Positions 1 through 10,092 of a stretch of 64,000 nucleotides of DNA are shown one piece after another. This DNA is from Allium sativum (Eukaryota; Streptophyta; Magnoliopsida; Asparagales; Amaryllidaceae), in assembly GCA_030737875.1 (NCBI GenBank), contig CM060924.1, positions 147,368,197-147,432,196 of the forward strand. Reading direction: 5' to 3'. The notes under the pieces were generated by a model. The model ran no database searches. It was not told the origin of the DNA and worked only from the letters and a program-made list of their open reading frames with translations. A program made the position numbers and the translations under genes. Position 1 is the first letter of the stretch; the number at the start of each line of letters is the position of its first letter.

Positions 1-2007
1 TTTATGCAAGTTTGTGGCCATTTTCTCATCAAGTTCACACCTTTAGATTTGGATCCATGATATATGTTGTTTATGCAAGTTGTAATTTTAGCCTATGAAA
101 GTTATAGGTGTAGAACATCATTCACATATGCAAGTTCACCCCTATGTTTAGATTTATGCTTTAGTTATGTGTATATTGTGATGTTTTCTCTTTATTCCAT
201 GAGTTATATTATTCGAGTCTAACGTATATTTTTACGTTAAACGAACAAACGTACTACATGAGGTAAAGGGGATAATATTAAAAAGATTTAATTGGCGTAA
301 ATGCCTTAAAAGGCATAAAATATAATTGTGGTGAAAATTGGTATGATTTTACATACCATAAATGGATGGACATAATTGAGTCAATTATGGGCATCGTTAA
401 ATTTGGAATTGATTTATAATTTGAATAGGGAAAGTAATTCAGATTGGGGAATGATTCATTAGGAGTAATTAATCGTCTAAGGCACGAGGTTAGGCTCTTT
501 TGTGGTGTAAGACTGCCCGAACCCGCCCGGCAAATCCAACTGCCACACGTGTCAGTCTAATGTGAGAGTTCTTAAGCATAAACTAAATATGTAACAATTG
601 TAAAGACATGAGGTTAGGCTCTTTTGTGATGTAAGACTGCCCGGACGCGCCCGACAAATCAAACTGTCACAAATGCCAGTCTAATGTGATAGGTCTTTAT
701 AAGGTTACGTTCTTAATGTATTAAGAAACACTTAACCAGATAAGCATGTAGTGGGACATGAGGGGGTTAAGTGGGTGCCTTGGTTGGCATGTGGAATCTA
801 GTCGGTGCCTTGGGTGGCATTTGGAAATATGATTAGAAACACTTAACCAAAATTGAAACATGTAATTGAAACATGAATAAGAAGTGGGTTAAGTGGGATG
901 TAATAGAGGGGACCAAGCTTAGGTGGATAGCTTGTGTCAAGTAATGGGGGCCCGTTTCAACCAGTAACCCATACGTATCTTTGAGGGCTCGAGCCAAGTC
1001 GAGGACGGGACACGCATACTGGGCTTGATTGCAAGAGGCCAAACCGGGGTAGCGGTGGGAACGCAAGTCCAATGGGTTCATATGCGTGTGTGGACCCGAG
1101 CTAGTAGGTAAGACGTTTTTGCATCATGTAGGTATAAGCCGTGCATTCTTGTTGGTATCGGGTTGCCACTTTGGGGAGTGATACACCCTACTATGGGGCT
1201 AGCACGGGTATCTATGAGTTAGGGAGCCGATCGCTTGGGGGTAGTGGGTACACATAGTGGAGATAGGGGCAGACAACACCTATGAAGGCAGCTAGGGGTG
1301 CACGAAACTACCAATAACATTATTAAGTTTGTAGGCGGGATCAACCTTAGGGTGACTAGTGGTGGTGCAGTATACTAGTGGCGGTGCAGTATAACAATTA
1401 TCTTATAGTGTTGGTGTAGTTTAGTAATTTTCTTAGTCGATTAGGTGCGCTTTAACGATATCGTTGTTCATCTTGTTTCCTTGTTTACTCTGCCATACTC
1501 AATGGCACATGGTCGTTTCCTTATTTTCCAACTTATGCCTTAGCCTGGTTACTTGGTTAATTATATTGTTAAAGTTATCGCACTCGCCAGACTTTATGTC
1601 TGACCCCCCTTTTTCCATCTCTTTCCTCCCTCCCCCTCCTAGGTGCTCAGGTTGGAACTAGCACCAGCGGAGCTTGATTTTGAACTACTTTTAGAAGATT
1701 GCTTGGATCGCTGAAGTAAAGTTCAGCTTCTCTTTATTTATGGCTATTTTGATGTTGGGGATTATGTCTTTCAGTTTACGTACTTTGTTTTATCAAGATG
1801 GATATGATGTACTTGACTTTGGTTTATGGTTTTGATGATGTAATCAAACATATGTGTTTTCCGCTGCAATGAAATAAAGTTTTAAATTTTCAAGTACTGC
1901 TTTATATCTGTCTTTTTGTGATTTACTGTTCTATATTCACTTAAAATGCTACATGGAAGTTAATGCATTCCCTTTGTGAGTGACATTAATGGACGTGGGG
2001 TGTTACA
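1..2007 (+). mobile_element. Family-A LTR, 3' part, cut by the window start
   Basis: The block ends in GGGGTGTTACA, the inverse complement of the TGTAACACCCC that opens the LTRs of E1 and E2. It shares a series of landmarks with those LTRs in the same order: a tandem pair of paired-arm motifs (484-690), a GGGAGCCGATCG block near 1225, a CAGAC...GTCTG hairpin near 1590, a pyrimidine tract ending in AG near 1620-1642, and AATAAA at 1873-1878. It is clearly diverged from both, so it is a separate family member. Whether it is a solo LTR or one end of a full element cannot be told because its 5' end lies outside. Scattered ATGCAAGTT repeats at 1-150 match those in E2. Reading frames in it are not conserved and are not genes. 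Confidence 0.85.
484..692 (+). other. Tandem pair of paired-arm motifs in the A0 LTR
   Basis: Two copies of an imperfect inverted-repeat motif. Copy 1: outer arms TTAGGCT (490-496) and AGTCTAA (554-560), inner arms TGTGG (501-505) and CCACA (543-547). Copy 2: outer arms TTAGGCT (614-620) and AGTCTAA (678-684), inner arms TTTGTGA (623-629) and TCACAAA (667-673). Each loop carries GACTGCCCG followed by a second CCCG run. Each copy is preceded by a purine-rich ACATGAGG or GCACGAGG block and followed by TGTGAGAG or TGTGATAG. The same design recurs in E1 and E2 with different arm sequences. Confidence 0.75.
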
Positions 2008-2200
2008 ACGGGCAACGCCACTACAAATACAAAGGTGCTCTGCAACCACCCGACGTATTCCGACAATTCATACAAATAACTGAAGAGGAATTCAACATTC
2101 ATTTGGCCCGTCGGGTTTTATTTAGAGATGCATAGCTCCATAAGAGGATGCAGAAAGATCTCATAAATCATTTATGGAACTAGTATGGCGATAATTAGTT
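2008..2200 (+). pseudogene. PIF/Harbinger-type transposase C-terminal remnant
   Basis: Immediately after the LTR end, one frame reads GQRHYKYKGALQPPDVFRQF, then an acidic stretch, then RDA, a stop at 2132-2134, LHKRMQKDLINHLWN and another stop. A final R-D-x-x-x-H-x-x-L/M-Q-x-D-L-I-x-H-L-W pattern is characteristic of the extreme C-terminus of plant PIF/Harbinger (ALP1/HARBI1-like, DDE_Tnp_4) transposases. The catalytic part is missing upstream, where the LTR begins. The parsimonious reading is that the family-A element inserted into, or recombined next to, a decaying Harbinger gene. The family call rests on this short tail alone. Confidence 0.55.
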
Positions 2201-4612
2201 ATACTAATGCCTTTATTATGATGTATGCTTGTTAGAACTTGTGTTTTATTTTACGATTGTACGATTTTATGCAGTAATGATGATTTAATTCTTTATTTGA
2301 ACATAAGCATTCTATTTTATTTGTATGTGTTATTAACCAGCTATTATTAACATCTAAAGCTATCTGTATTTTAACCAAAGTAAATATAGCCTTCGTAATT
2401 GTATTTTGACCGTTTTATACTCGTACGAAAATATGAACGGTTTATATTCGTTGGAGTAAAATTTCATCGTCGTATAGCGGTTTGGATCGTAAAAAAACAA
2501 TATGCTAAGTGTAAATGGGTAAGGAGGTAGGGCGCTGATTTTAGCAGTGCTCTGCGGAGCTCGTCGATTAATTAAACGCACACCGAAAAAATCAGCGCGC
2601 TTCATAGAGTGTCGATAAAATCAGCGTGTGGGGGGCAAATTTCTAATTCAGAATTGGCCCCGTAATATTTCCTTGAATATTACATTCACCAACATCTGTT
2701 GGGGAACAAAAACATCTCCAATTATTGATTTAGAGCATGAATCGGTAACCATTGAAGATGCTCTAAGCAACCATGGAAAAAATATAAGCAAAGCTTAAGA
2801 AATACAATCATCCAATGTTAACATTCAATTTATATACACATTCATTTTGCTAACATTCAGTTCATAGTAACCTTTTATCGGTTTGTTTCTAACCTATTAA
2901 TATGCACTTATTATCATTTATTTTGTTTATCACTAAGGGATTTACATTTTATTTGCTTTCAATTGATTAACAATTTCACATTCATTTTATTAACTTTATC
3001 TTGAGTAAATTTGAATTCATAATTCAGTTCATGAGTTTATTTCATTTGAAGGCATTTCCGTTAGATCCATCTTCCTTTGTACAATATCATACAAATTTAC
3101 ATTAATACCGACGTCGCAATTAAATCATAAACAATCTTTATTAAAATTTATCTTATATTTTACAACAAGTATACAAATATATGTTCAATTTATTATTTGT
3201 TTACTTTCAAAGTTCATATTTATTTGTGAAATAGTATTCTCATTTATTATTCAAATTTTTCTCAGTAACATTTATTAGATATTTACAGAAGAGTTAATTA
3301 TCAACTCACATCTCAACCAAAACTATATATCTTTCTCACATTCAAAACCTATAAATAAACACTGATGATGTTGCAATCTTTAATCCAGTTATTTTCCAAC
3401 GACTAAAGCATGATTCTATGTCTGTATAGTACATACAAAATTTTGGTACATACGTTGATCAGATTTTTCTCAGTAACATTTCTTAGATATTTACAAAAGA
3501 GTTAAGTATCAACTCACATCTCAACCAGAACTATATATCTTTCTCACATTCAAAACCTATAAATAATCACTGATGATGTTCCAATCTTTACTCCAGTTAT
3601 TTTCCAACAACTAAAGCATGATTCTATATCTGTGTAGTACATACAAAATTTTGGTACATACGTTGATCAGATGCATGTCCAAAATATCTAAGTATTCGAT
3701 TGTCCAATCTTAACATCAAGTAAAAATACTTAAAACTTTTCCTTTAAAAAGAATACAAAATTTTCATAGATGTATTTATAAAAATATATATATTTCAAAT
3801 CATTTCTTATAAAATTTCAATTAAGGAAAATCATATATGTCCCCCAAATCGTTTACTTTATCATACTTTGACTTCTATTTATTCAATAACAAATTTGTAA
3901 TCATATAGCATTCGTAGAACATATGTTATACGTATGGTTTCTTAACATAAATATTCAATTTCACTTAAGTTACAATTTTTCGTTTATTAATTCCCAGTTC
4001 ATAATTCTAATCATTCTAACTTAATTTCCATTTTGGTAAGTTCCAAATCTTATCAACAGTAGGAATATACTAATTAAGTTTCCGTTTATATCAACTAATT
4101 AATTTATACTCAATTCATTCTCATTACATTGGATTCATATCAATCGTATTCATCACTATTCTTAATATTACCAAAGTGTTGTTTGCCTAAATTATACTTG
4201 TAAAATCCATATAATTTCATTAGTTTAATATATACATATATTTCACAAATCAATATCCTCAATAAATTTCATATTCATATAAAATGGATCGTTTAGTAAA
4301 ATTCCCAAAATTTTATTATAAGATAAGTATAAGAGATTTCCACTTCTAATTTCAATTATGTGTGTTTCACCCAAAATATCATTCTACTTTAAAGTAAAAT
4401 CATTTATTTACACATTGTCATCCTAACAAAGATCAAAGATAGGTTTAGGACCAAGAATTGAGATTTAGACTTAAGGAAATCATAAAAAAAAGGAATCATA
4501 ACATGGAATATGGATTCGAAAAGAATTGATATTTAGGAAAGAGACTTAACTTTTTCTAAAGCAATTTATATTTTCAAAATACACTCTTTCAAGAATGATT
4601 CCAGATGATTCC
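2201..4612. other. AT-rich intergenic stretch, no gene recognised
   Basis: No reading frame here looks like protein. An 11-bp perfect inverted repeat (GCGCTGATTTT at 2532-2542, its complement at 2588-2598) is followed by a third partial copy at 2617-2626. A GGGGCAAATT...AATTGGCCCC near-palindrome lies at about 2632-2665. The 208-bp tandem duplication is listed separately. The rest is low-complexity A+T sequence, possibly old internal or flanking retrotransposon DNA. Confidence 0.5.
3256..3672. repeat. 208-bp tandem duplication
   Basis: Copy 1 is 3256-3463 and copy 2 is 3464-3672. Both begin TTTTTCTCAGTAACATTT and end with TACGTTGATCAGAT. The copies differ at only a handful of positions by eye, so the duplication is fairly recent compared with the surrounding decayed sequence. 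No coding content. Confidence 0.9.
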
Positions 4613-5073
4613 ACTCATTCTAAGGTATTACTATCCTATCTCTAATGAGTTTGAACCTCAAAGGCTAAGGGTTTTTTCTCATTTTACGGTATTACTCTTT
4701 CAAGTGATTCAAGTCGATAATAAACCACACATGTCCAACTTGAATCGTTCAAACGATAGATTGTTTTTACTATATGGGATTTGATGAATTACATACACAG
4801 AATAATACAATATCTCGTAGCGGAATAAAATAATACAATAGTAGTTCATGAAGCTTCTGAATAAAATACATCAAAATTCAAGACAAATACAACGTAAGAC
4901 TAATGCATAAAAGTTCACAAATACAAATTTAATGAAATAAACAGATAATTGAAATAGATTAAAAAGAGTTATATAAGTCTTCAGAAGGTCTTTTAGTTCC
5001 GGAAGGATGAATCACCAATACTGCGATACACTGGATGATCCAAGCATAAGTAAAACAAAGCACTCAGATCTGG
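4613..5073 (-). other. Retrotransposon leader-like fragment left of the E5 LTR
   Basis: On the minus strand 4613-4650 reads ACTCATTAGAGATAGGAT, a short loop, then ACCTTAGAATGAGT. This is the same nested hairpin found just downstream of the primer-binding site in E4, E5 and E6. At 5055-5073 a degraded stretch resembles the primer-site complement next to the right E5 LTR. The fragment therefore looks like remains of a second minus-strand internal region joined to the same LTR. The 400 bp between the hairpin and the LTR edge is not explained, so the interpretation is tentative. Confidence 0.4.
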
Positions 5074-5401
5074 TGTAACGACACAGATTTCATCCAGACC
5101 TAATCGATCGCAAAATCAACCAAGACTGTTCGAATCCCGCATACGCTAACTCTGGGCATACAAAAGATCATAACAAATAACAGAAGACTTTTATAAACAT
5201 TACAATAATGTTACATCAGAGTACAGAATATCAGAGTACATCGAAAATAATACAGCGTAAGATTAATTTACAACAAATGTAATACAATGCATAGTGGAAA
5301 AATTAAACTAACACAGCGGAAGACTATCAGTGCTCTGGACATAGCTTTAAGCTTCGATCCAGAATCCTGCTCAATATATCAGCAAAATAAGCTACTCGAC
5401 T
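5074..5401 (-). mobile_element. E5 left LTR, segment 1 (U5 end, minus strand)
   Basis: Begins TGTAACGACAC, identical over 11 bp to the start of the right E5 LTR at 33327. It is interrupted by E1 after CGACT (5397-5401) and resumes at 14775, where CGACT is repeated. Read on the minus strand, it resembles the last few hundred bases of the E6 LTR. The left limit is uncertain because adjoining sequence also resembles related retroelements, and the right LTR differs from it in its terminal ~260 bp. Confidence 0.6.
5397..5401. repeat. Target-site duplication of E1 (left copy)
   Basis: CGACT directly before the E1 LTR. The identical pentamer follows the 3' LTR at 14775-14779. A perfect 5-bp duplication is the expected product of gypsy integrase. 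Confidence 0.93.
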
Positions 5402-5612
5402 TGTAACACCCCGTATTTTCTGTAAACATAAGAGTTAAAAATCAAGGTATAATTAATTTTTAGGAGAAGAAATAAGGGAAACAGGTTGCGCCATTGTGTT
5501 TGACACGGAAAAATACGCGAAATAGAGTCCGAATTTGCATAAATCGGAGTCCGTATGAAGAAGATATGGACGAACGAAGTTAGGCAGAAAAACCGGAAAC
5601 AGGCCAGAATAC

Positions 5613-5674
5613 ACTGGCGCACTTGTGAAGTGCGCCAGTACAAAAATACACTGGCGCACCTGCCAAGTGCGCCC
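5613..5674. promoter_or_regulatory. Twin palindromes in E1 U3
   Basis: ACTGGCGCACTT (5613-5624), loop GTG, then the exact complement (5628-5639): a perfect 12-bp stem. A second, imperfect copy follows at 5650-5674. Both lie about 140-200 bp upstream of the TATA box, as expected for a transcription-factor-binding or silencing-target site. The pair is repeated in the 3' LTR (11337-11398) and in both E2 LTRs. Confidence 0.7.
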
Positions 5675-5811
5675 ATACAAATCTAGCACCGAATTCTGGA
5701 GTGTTCTGAGGTGACGTGTCTTCTTTTGAGTGGCTGGATGATGTGTATTCGAGCTGTGCGATTCTGATGACTTCTGGACTGATCTGAAGGCTCTAAATCA
5801 CCCTATCCTCC

Positions 5812-5819
5812 TATAAATA
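5812..5819 (+). promoter_or_regulatory. E1 LTR TATA box
   Basis: TATAAATA preceded by a C/T-rich stretch and followed by CATCCCTAACC, a plausible pol II start region. The same octamer is at 11536-11543 in the 3' LTR and at equivalent places in E2. Confidence 0.75.
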
Positions 5820-7354
5820 CATCCCTAACCTAAACCTAGGTTTCTTACACAATTCTCTAGCCTCCATTGCTCTCTTCTTCTAATTAAAAATAAAAATGGC
5901 GTCGCTGCTCTGTTGGAATTAAAACTAGGACTGATGTAAAAGCTAAATCAAATCTCAAATCAAAGGGTAGATCTACAACAACAATTAAAATAGAATAATT
6001 CAGCATTTCTACATCAACAACAGTTTATTATCCTTTCTTAAACCACGAAAGGAAAGTACAGTTATTCTCCGCTATAAACGTTAATTATAATTTTGATATG
6101 CTTTTAAATCTGAGTTTGAGGTTGTATATATATTCTCTTCTGTTAGATCTGTTTTCTGTGACTATTCTGTATTCCTTTCTTCTTTTCTGTTTCTATAGCC
6201 AGGCTACCACGAGCCTGTGCCCAATCTCATAAAGAGATTAACGTATGAACGCAAAATTTGGGACAATTAATGAATGATGCGAAATTTGACAAGACTGAAT
6301 TGAACGTATGACTTTTGATCTGAAGCATAAAATATATTGGACATGTGACTTGGGATTGGATGCATAAATTTGACTATGAACATGTAATCTATATATTGCA
6401 TGCATAGAGTATGTTGTAATTTAGATCTGTAACTAATTAGAGAAATGAACATATGATATTTAGATCTGTAATTAATTAGAAAAATGAGCATATGTTGTAA
6501 ACTAGATTTAGATCTATGCATATTCTGTAATAAAAGAAAAGAGGAACCATTGTATGTTTACATATGATTGGAGACTTTGGACAAAATGCATATAAAAGTC
6601 AAGATCTGATTTTTAGAAGATATAATTTAAAGATTTAGATTGTTGGGTATATTTTGCATTATGATTCATGACTTGAAAAGAAGAAGGATATGGAAAGTTA
6701 GGTGTAAAGATTTACATTAATTAGGATATCTATTATTGTGATTACACCTAAATAGGAATTTTTGGATATATGGCATGCATTGTAATTAATGATTATATTT
6801 GGTATAATTTACATGTAAAATGCTAGTTTAACAAAAATTGGAACATATGTTATATGGTAAATTGTGTCCATATTCTGCGCTATGTAAATTTATGCAAACA
6901 TGGAATATATGTTCATATTGTGAATCATGACAATTATGTAGGCATATGAACTTAGGCCTAATTTATGATTAGGCAAGGCATGTAAATAGAACCTTTAGAA
7001 ATATTAATTCTGCTAATTTGCTAAGTTGCCTAAACTGCTAGTTCTGTTATATGGCCTAGACTGCTATTAAGATTGAAATGCCTAATCTGTTAAATTTGTC
7101 TGTTGAGATGCCTAATCTGTTATGTGCTAAAATCTGCTAAGTTGCTTAATCTGCTAAATCCGTTAAGTCGCCTAATCTGAAAAATCTGTTATATGTTAAA
7201 TCTGTTACCTGCTATATCTTTTGTTTTGATATAATTAGTCTGTTATTGGCGTAATTTGAATTGACTATAGTTATGAATAATTGACATGTATATTAGGCAT
7301 AGGCATAAATGCTAAACTATTAATTAATTGGCCGCAAAGATAAATATGGCTAAC

Positions 7355-7550
7355 TCGAGGTTAGAATGAGTTTGCGGCGTAAACCTGCCCGGAACTGCCC
7401 GGCACATCCAGTGGCCGCAAACAATAGGTTCTAATGTGAGAAGTTAGTCATAACATGCGCAAGACACGAGGTTAGGTCTGGCTTGTTGCAGAAGTCTGCC
7501 CGGAACCGCCCGGCATATCCAGCGGCCACAAGCTACCGACCTAATGTGAG
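7355..7550 (+). other. Tandem pair of paired-arm motifs, E1 5' LTR
   Basis: Copy 1: outer arms TTAGAA (7361-7366) and TTCTAA (7429-7434), inner arms GTTTGCGGC (7370-7378) and GCCGCAAAC (7414-7422), 9 bp perfect. Copy 2: outer arms TTAGGTC (7472-7478) and GACCTAA (7538-7544), inner arms GCTTGT (7481-7486) and ACAAGC (7528-7533). Both loops hold CTGCCCGGAAC followed by GCCCGGC. The two copies have different arms within one LTR, yet each stays self-complementary. Confidence 0.8.
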
Positions 7551-8877
7551 AGGTCTGTGCATTAATATTTAATTAATGAAAATCTGAGATAAAATATGAG
7601 ATAAAATATGAGATAAATATGATGTCTGAAATGTGTTGGGTGGATAGGGTTAAACCAACTGGACTAATGAATTTAATGAACCCGTTTCGTGAATCCGTTG
7701 GCCCAATAAAAAGTTAGATAATCTGGAACCAGTTAATCTGTAAGCCTGTTAATCCGAACATCTGATCCGTTAGTCTGAAAACCTGTTAACTTGATTGTCT
7801 GATCTGTGAACTAGTTAACCTAAGTTTTGTATGTATGAAACTTGTAGACAAGTTAAGCTGAAATCTGTTAGTCTGGGGACACAAGGTTAGGAGGGGAATT
7901 ACTTGTGTCATCTGTTGTTTGGGACCCATATTAGTCAGTAACCCTTTCTGGTATCAAAACTTTGACCCAACAGTAGGTAGGGTCCGGGCATGCTTACTGA
8001 ACTAATTATAAGCGGTTCATTCTGATAATGGCGAGGGGTGTTGATGGTGCGTTCCAACCGGGTCATGTGCGTGCATGGATCCCAGTCTGCCTCTGAGGAT
8101 GTAAGACGCCGTGACATCTGTAAATAGGTCTGTGTCATTCAAAGGTTGCCACTTTAGGGAATGATACACCCTTTGGTGGGGCTGGCACAGGGTATTTATG
8201 TATTAGGGAGCCGATCGCTTGGGGTAGGGTTTTAGGGTACACTTAGTTCTGTCTGTTTCTGTTGGGTGGCAACACCTGTCTGTTTCTGCGTGGTACCGTC
8301 AGATCGGGTGGTAAAGGCCCAATTACTAGTGTACACCTTATGCTACATTCTGCTTCTGTCTGTTTCTGATCGGGTGGTAAAGGCCCATTACTAGCGTGGA
8401 AATTATTCTGTACCTGTTTCTGTTTCAGTTTAGACATTAGGGTGACACCTAATTCTGTTATACTAGCATTAGTACAGAGAAGTGTAAAGCAATAGTCTAT
8501 GTCATTCTGTTCTTCTGTTATATCTGCTACACCTGTTACAGTTATCTCTCATCCAGTTTTATGTTCATGTCATATTATTATTATCTGTTCATATGCTGAA
8601 AGTCACTGGACTTGCCAGACTTTTTGTCTGACCCTTGTTGTTTCGCCTCCTTTCTTCCGTTCCCCCCCAGGTTATCCAAGGAGGGAATACTTTAGCTTGA
8701 TCCGGATTTCTCTCTGCTTGAAGTGCTTAAAGTATGGCTTGGCTCTGTATAGCTCCCGTTCTATGGGGATTATGATTTTAAAACATGCATTTTGAAGGCT
8801 TTTGTACAAGACTGATATTTGTACTTGAATTCTGAGACTTGAAAGGATGTAACCATATTGATTTCTGTTTCTACTGT

Positions 8878-8883
8878 AATAAA
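8878..8883 (+). terminator. Poly(A) signal in E1 5' LTR
   Basis: AATAAA about 120 bp before the LTR end, followed by the conserved TTTTCAAGTACTG block. The matching position in the 3' LTR (14648-14653) reads ACTAAA, so the copy that would end E1 transcripts has lost the canonical signal. Confidence 0.65.
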
Positions 8884-9006
8884 GTTAAAACTTTTCAAGT
8901 ACTGTTTTATCTGTCTTGTGAGTTTCTGTTCTGTTTACTAAAATGCTCCACCAAAGTTAAGGCATTCCCTTTGTGAGTGACCTTAACGGAGGTGGGGTGT
9001 TACACT

Positions 9007-9018
9007 TGGTATCAGAGC
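9007..9018 (+). other. E1 primer-binding site (tRNA-iMet)
   Basis: TGGTATCAGAGC two bases after the LTR end, complementary to the 3' end of plant initiator methionine tRNA, the usual primer for chromoviruses. Confidence 0.95.
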
Positions 9019-9183
9019 TGAAGGTTACCAGATTGGGTAAAGTTTTTGAGAACTATTTTCAAAAAAGGTTTCGGAAGGAAGTATTTTCAAAAATAAAGCT
9101 TATTTTGAAAAACATGATCCCCAAGAGCCATATATCTTTCTTTCAGTCCTTTTTGTATTGAACCTTTCCTTTTTCGTTCCAGC

Positions 9184-10092
9184 ATGTCTGAAGCATATGA
9201 GATACCAGAGGGTATTCATGTACCCGGTTGGTTTCGTCAATATCTTCAGGCTAGGACCGCCGCTGCAGGTCCAGCAAATGATCCCCCTCCTCCACCCCCT
9301 CCTCGTGCAATTGCTTTCTCAAAGATCTGTAGAGATTTTAGAGCCATGGGTGGGAAGGATTTCAAAGGAAATGAATCATTCGTAGAAGCAAGGAATTGGC
9401 TCAAAGAAACTGAGGATTTATTCGTTATCTTCGAGGTGGACGATAGGCAGAAGGTACAGTTGGCAGTATGGCTGCTCAAAGACGAAGCTTCCTACTGGTG
9501 GGAAGTCACTAACGCCGAGAGGCCGGTTGAGACATGGATGGATTTCAGAACAAGGTTTGAGACAAAATTCATCTCGCAAGCTGAACGAAGTTTACAATTG
9601 GAAAAGTTCTTATCTCTTAAGCAAGGAAGTATGACGGTCAAGGAATACGTCAACCAGTTCAACCAACTGGCTAGGTTCGGATTGGATTTAGTCAACACTC
9701 AGCATAAAAAGGCTCTCCGCTTTGTAAAAGGATTGAACGAGCCACTGCACAGCCTAGCCATGACCCATGTACCCATGGGAGCAACTTACGAGAAATTGGT
9801 GGATATGGCACTACTGCACGAGGAAGACAAGGGCTCGAAAGAGACAAAGAAGGAAGAACCACAGAATAAGAAAGCAAGGCCCAAAAAGGAAACACAAAAG
9901 AAGGATGAGAAGTCTGAAGATAAGAAGGGGAAAAAGTGCTTTACTTGTGGGAGCTCGACTCATCTGAACAAGGATTGCAGAAAAAGGAAGGGCGCTTGCT
10001 TCAACTGTGGGGAGATGGGACACTTCACTAGGGACTGCCCGAAGAGACGAGGACAAGGAGGGCAGGCGAACACTCTTGAGGCTAGTGGCTAG
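9184..10092 (+). CDS. gag: Gag polyprotein of E1 (intact, 302 aa)
   Basis: Structural capsid/nucleocapsid protein that packages retrotransposon RNA in cytoplasmic particles. The start MSEAYEIPEG aligns with [10 protein letters not shown] of E2 and follows the same CGTTYCAGC context, which fixes the start codon. A proline run is at residues 35-40. The Retrotrans_gag (PF03732-type) capsid domain spans about residues 55-215, with the conserved EASYWWEV, QGSMTVKEYVNQFNQLARF and ALRFVKGLN blocks. A lysine/glutamate-rich linker (215-250) precedes two CX2CX4HX4C zinc knuckles (C252-C265 and C272-C285). The frame has no stop or indel and ends in TAG; the next in-frame codons read into a decayed protease. 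In full relatives Gag is fused to pol, so here it is a free Gag. An open frame beside decayed pol suggests it could be retained by selection. Confidence 0.93.
   Translation: MSEAYEIPEGIHVPGWFRQYLQARTAAAGPANDPPPPPPPRAIAFSKICRDFRAMGGKDFKGNESFVEARNWLKETEDLFVIFEVDDRQKVQLAVWLLKDEASYWWEVTNAERPVETWMDFRTRFETKFISQAERSLQLEKFLSLKQGSMTVKEYVNQFNQLARFGLDLVNTQHKKALRFVKGLNEPLHSLAMTHVPMGATYEKLVDMALLHEEDKGSKETKKEEPQNKKARPKKETQKKDEKSEDKKGKKCFTCGSSTHLNKDCRKRKGACFNCGEMGHFTRDCPKRRGQGGQANTLEASG

Larger units (their letters stand above)
5402..9004 (+). repeat. E1 5' LTR (3603 bp)
   Basis: Runs from TGTAACACCCCG to GGGGTGTTACA. Landmarks in order: twin palindromes in U3 (5613-5674), TATAAATA at 5812-5819, low-complexity CTAATCTGCTAA-type repeats at about 7010-7210, a pair of paired-arm motifs (7355-7550), the GGGAGCCGATCG block near 8208, a CAGAC...GTCTG hairpin near 8613, a pyrimidine tract ending CCCCAGG near 8670, and AATAAA at 8878-8883. 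Given TATA and polyadenylation positions, R is about 3 kb and U5 about 100 bp. Frames within it are not protein-like. Confidence 0.95.

Noticed and set aside
5392..5689. Antisense frames (MGALGRCASVFLYW..., MLDLYGRTWQVRQ...) repeated at 11029-11413, 44554-44793 and 52749-52988
   Set aside because: They lie antisense over the conserved U3 palindromes. Their recurrence follows from DNA repeats; frames and lengths differ between copies and no domain is visible.
7355..7550. Paired-arm motif as a tRNA or tRNA-derived SINE head
   Set aside because: No TTCRA-type T-arm, B box or anticodon-arm geometry; the arms are long and nested, not cloverleaf.
8499..8795. 98-codon frame, counterpart 14251-14565
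   Set aside because: Inside the LTR, crossing the pyrimidine tract and altered by the poly-C expansion; not protein-like.
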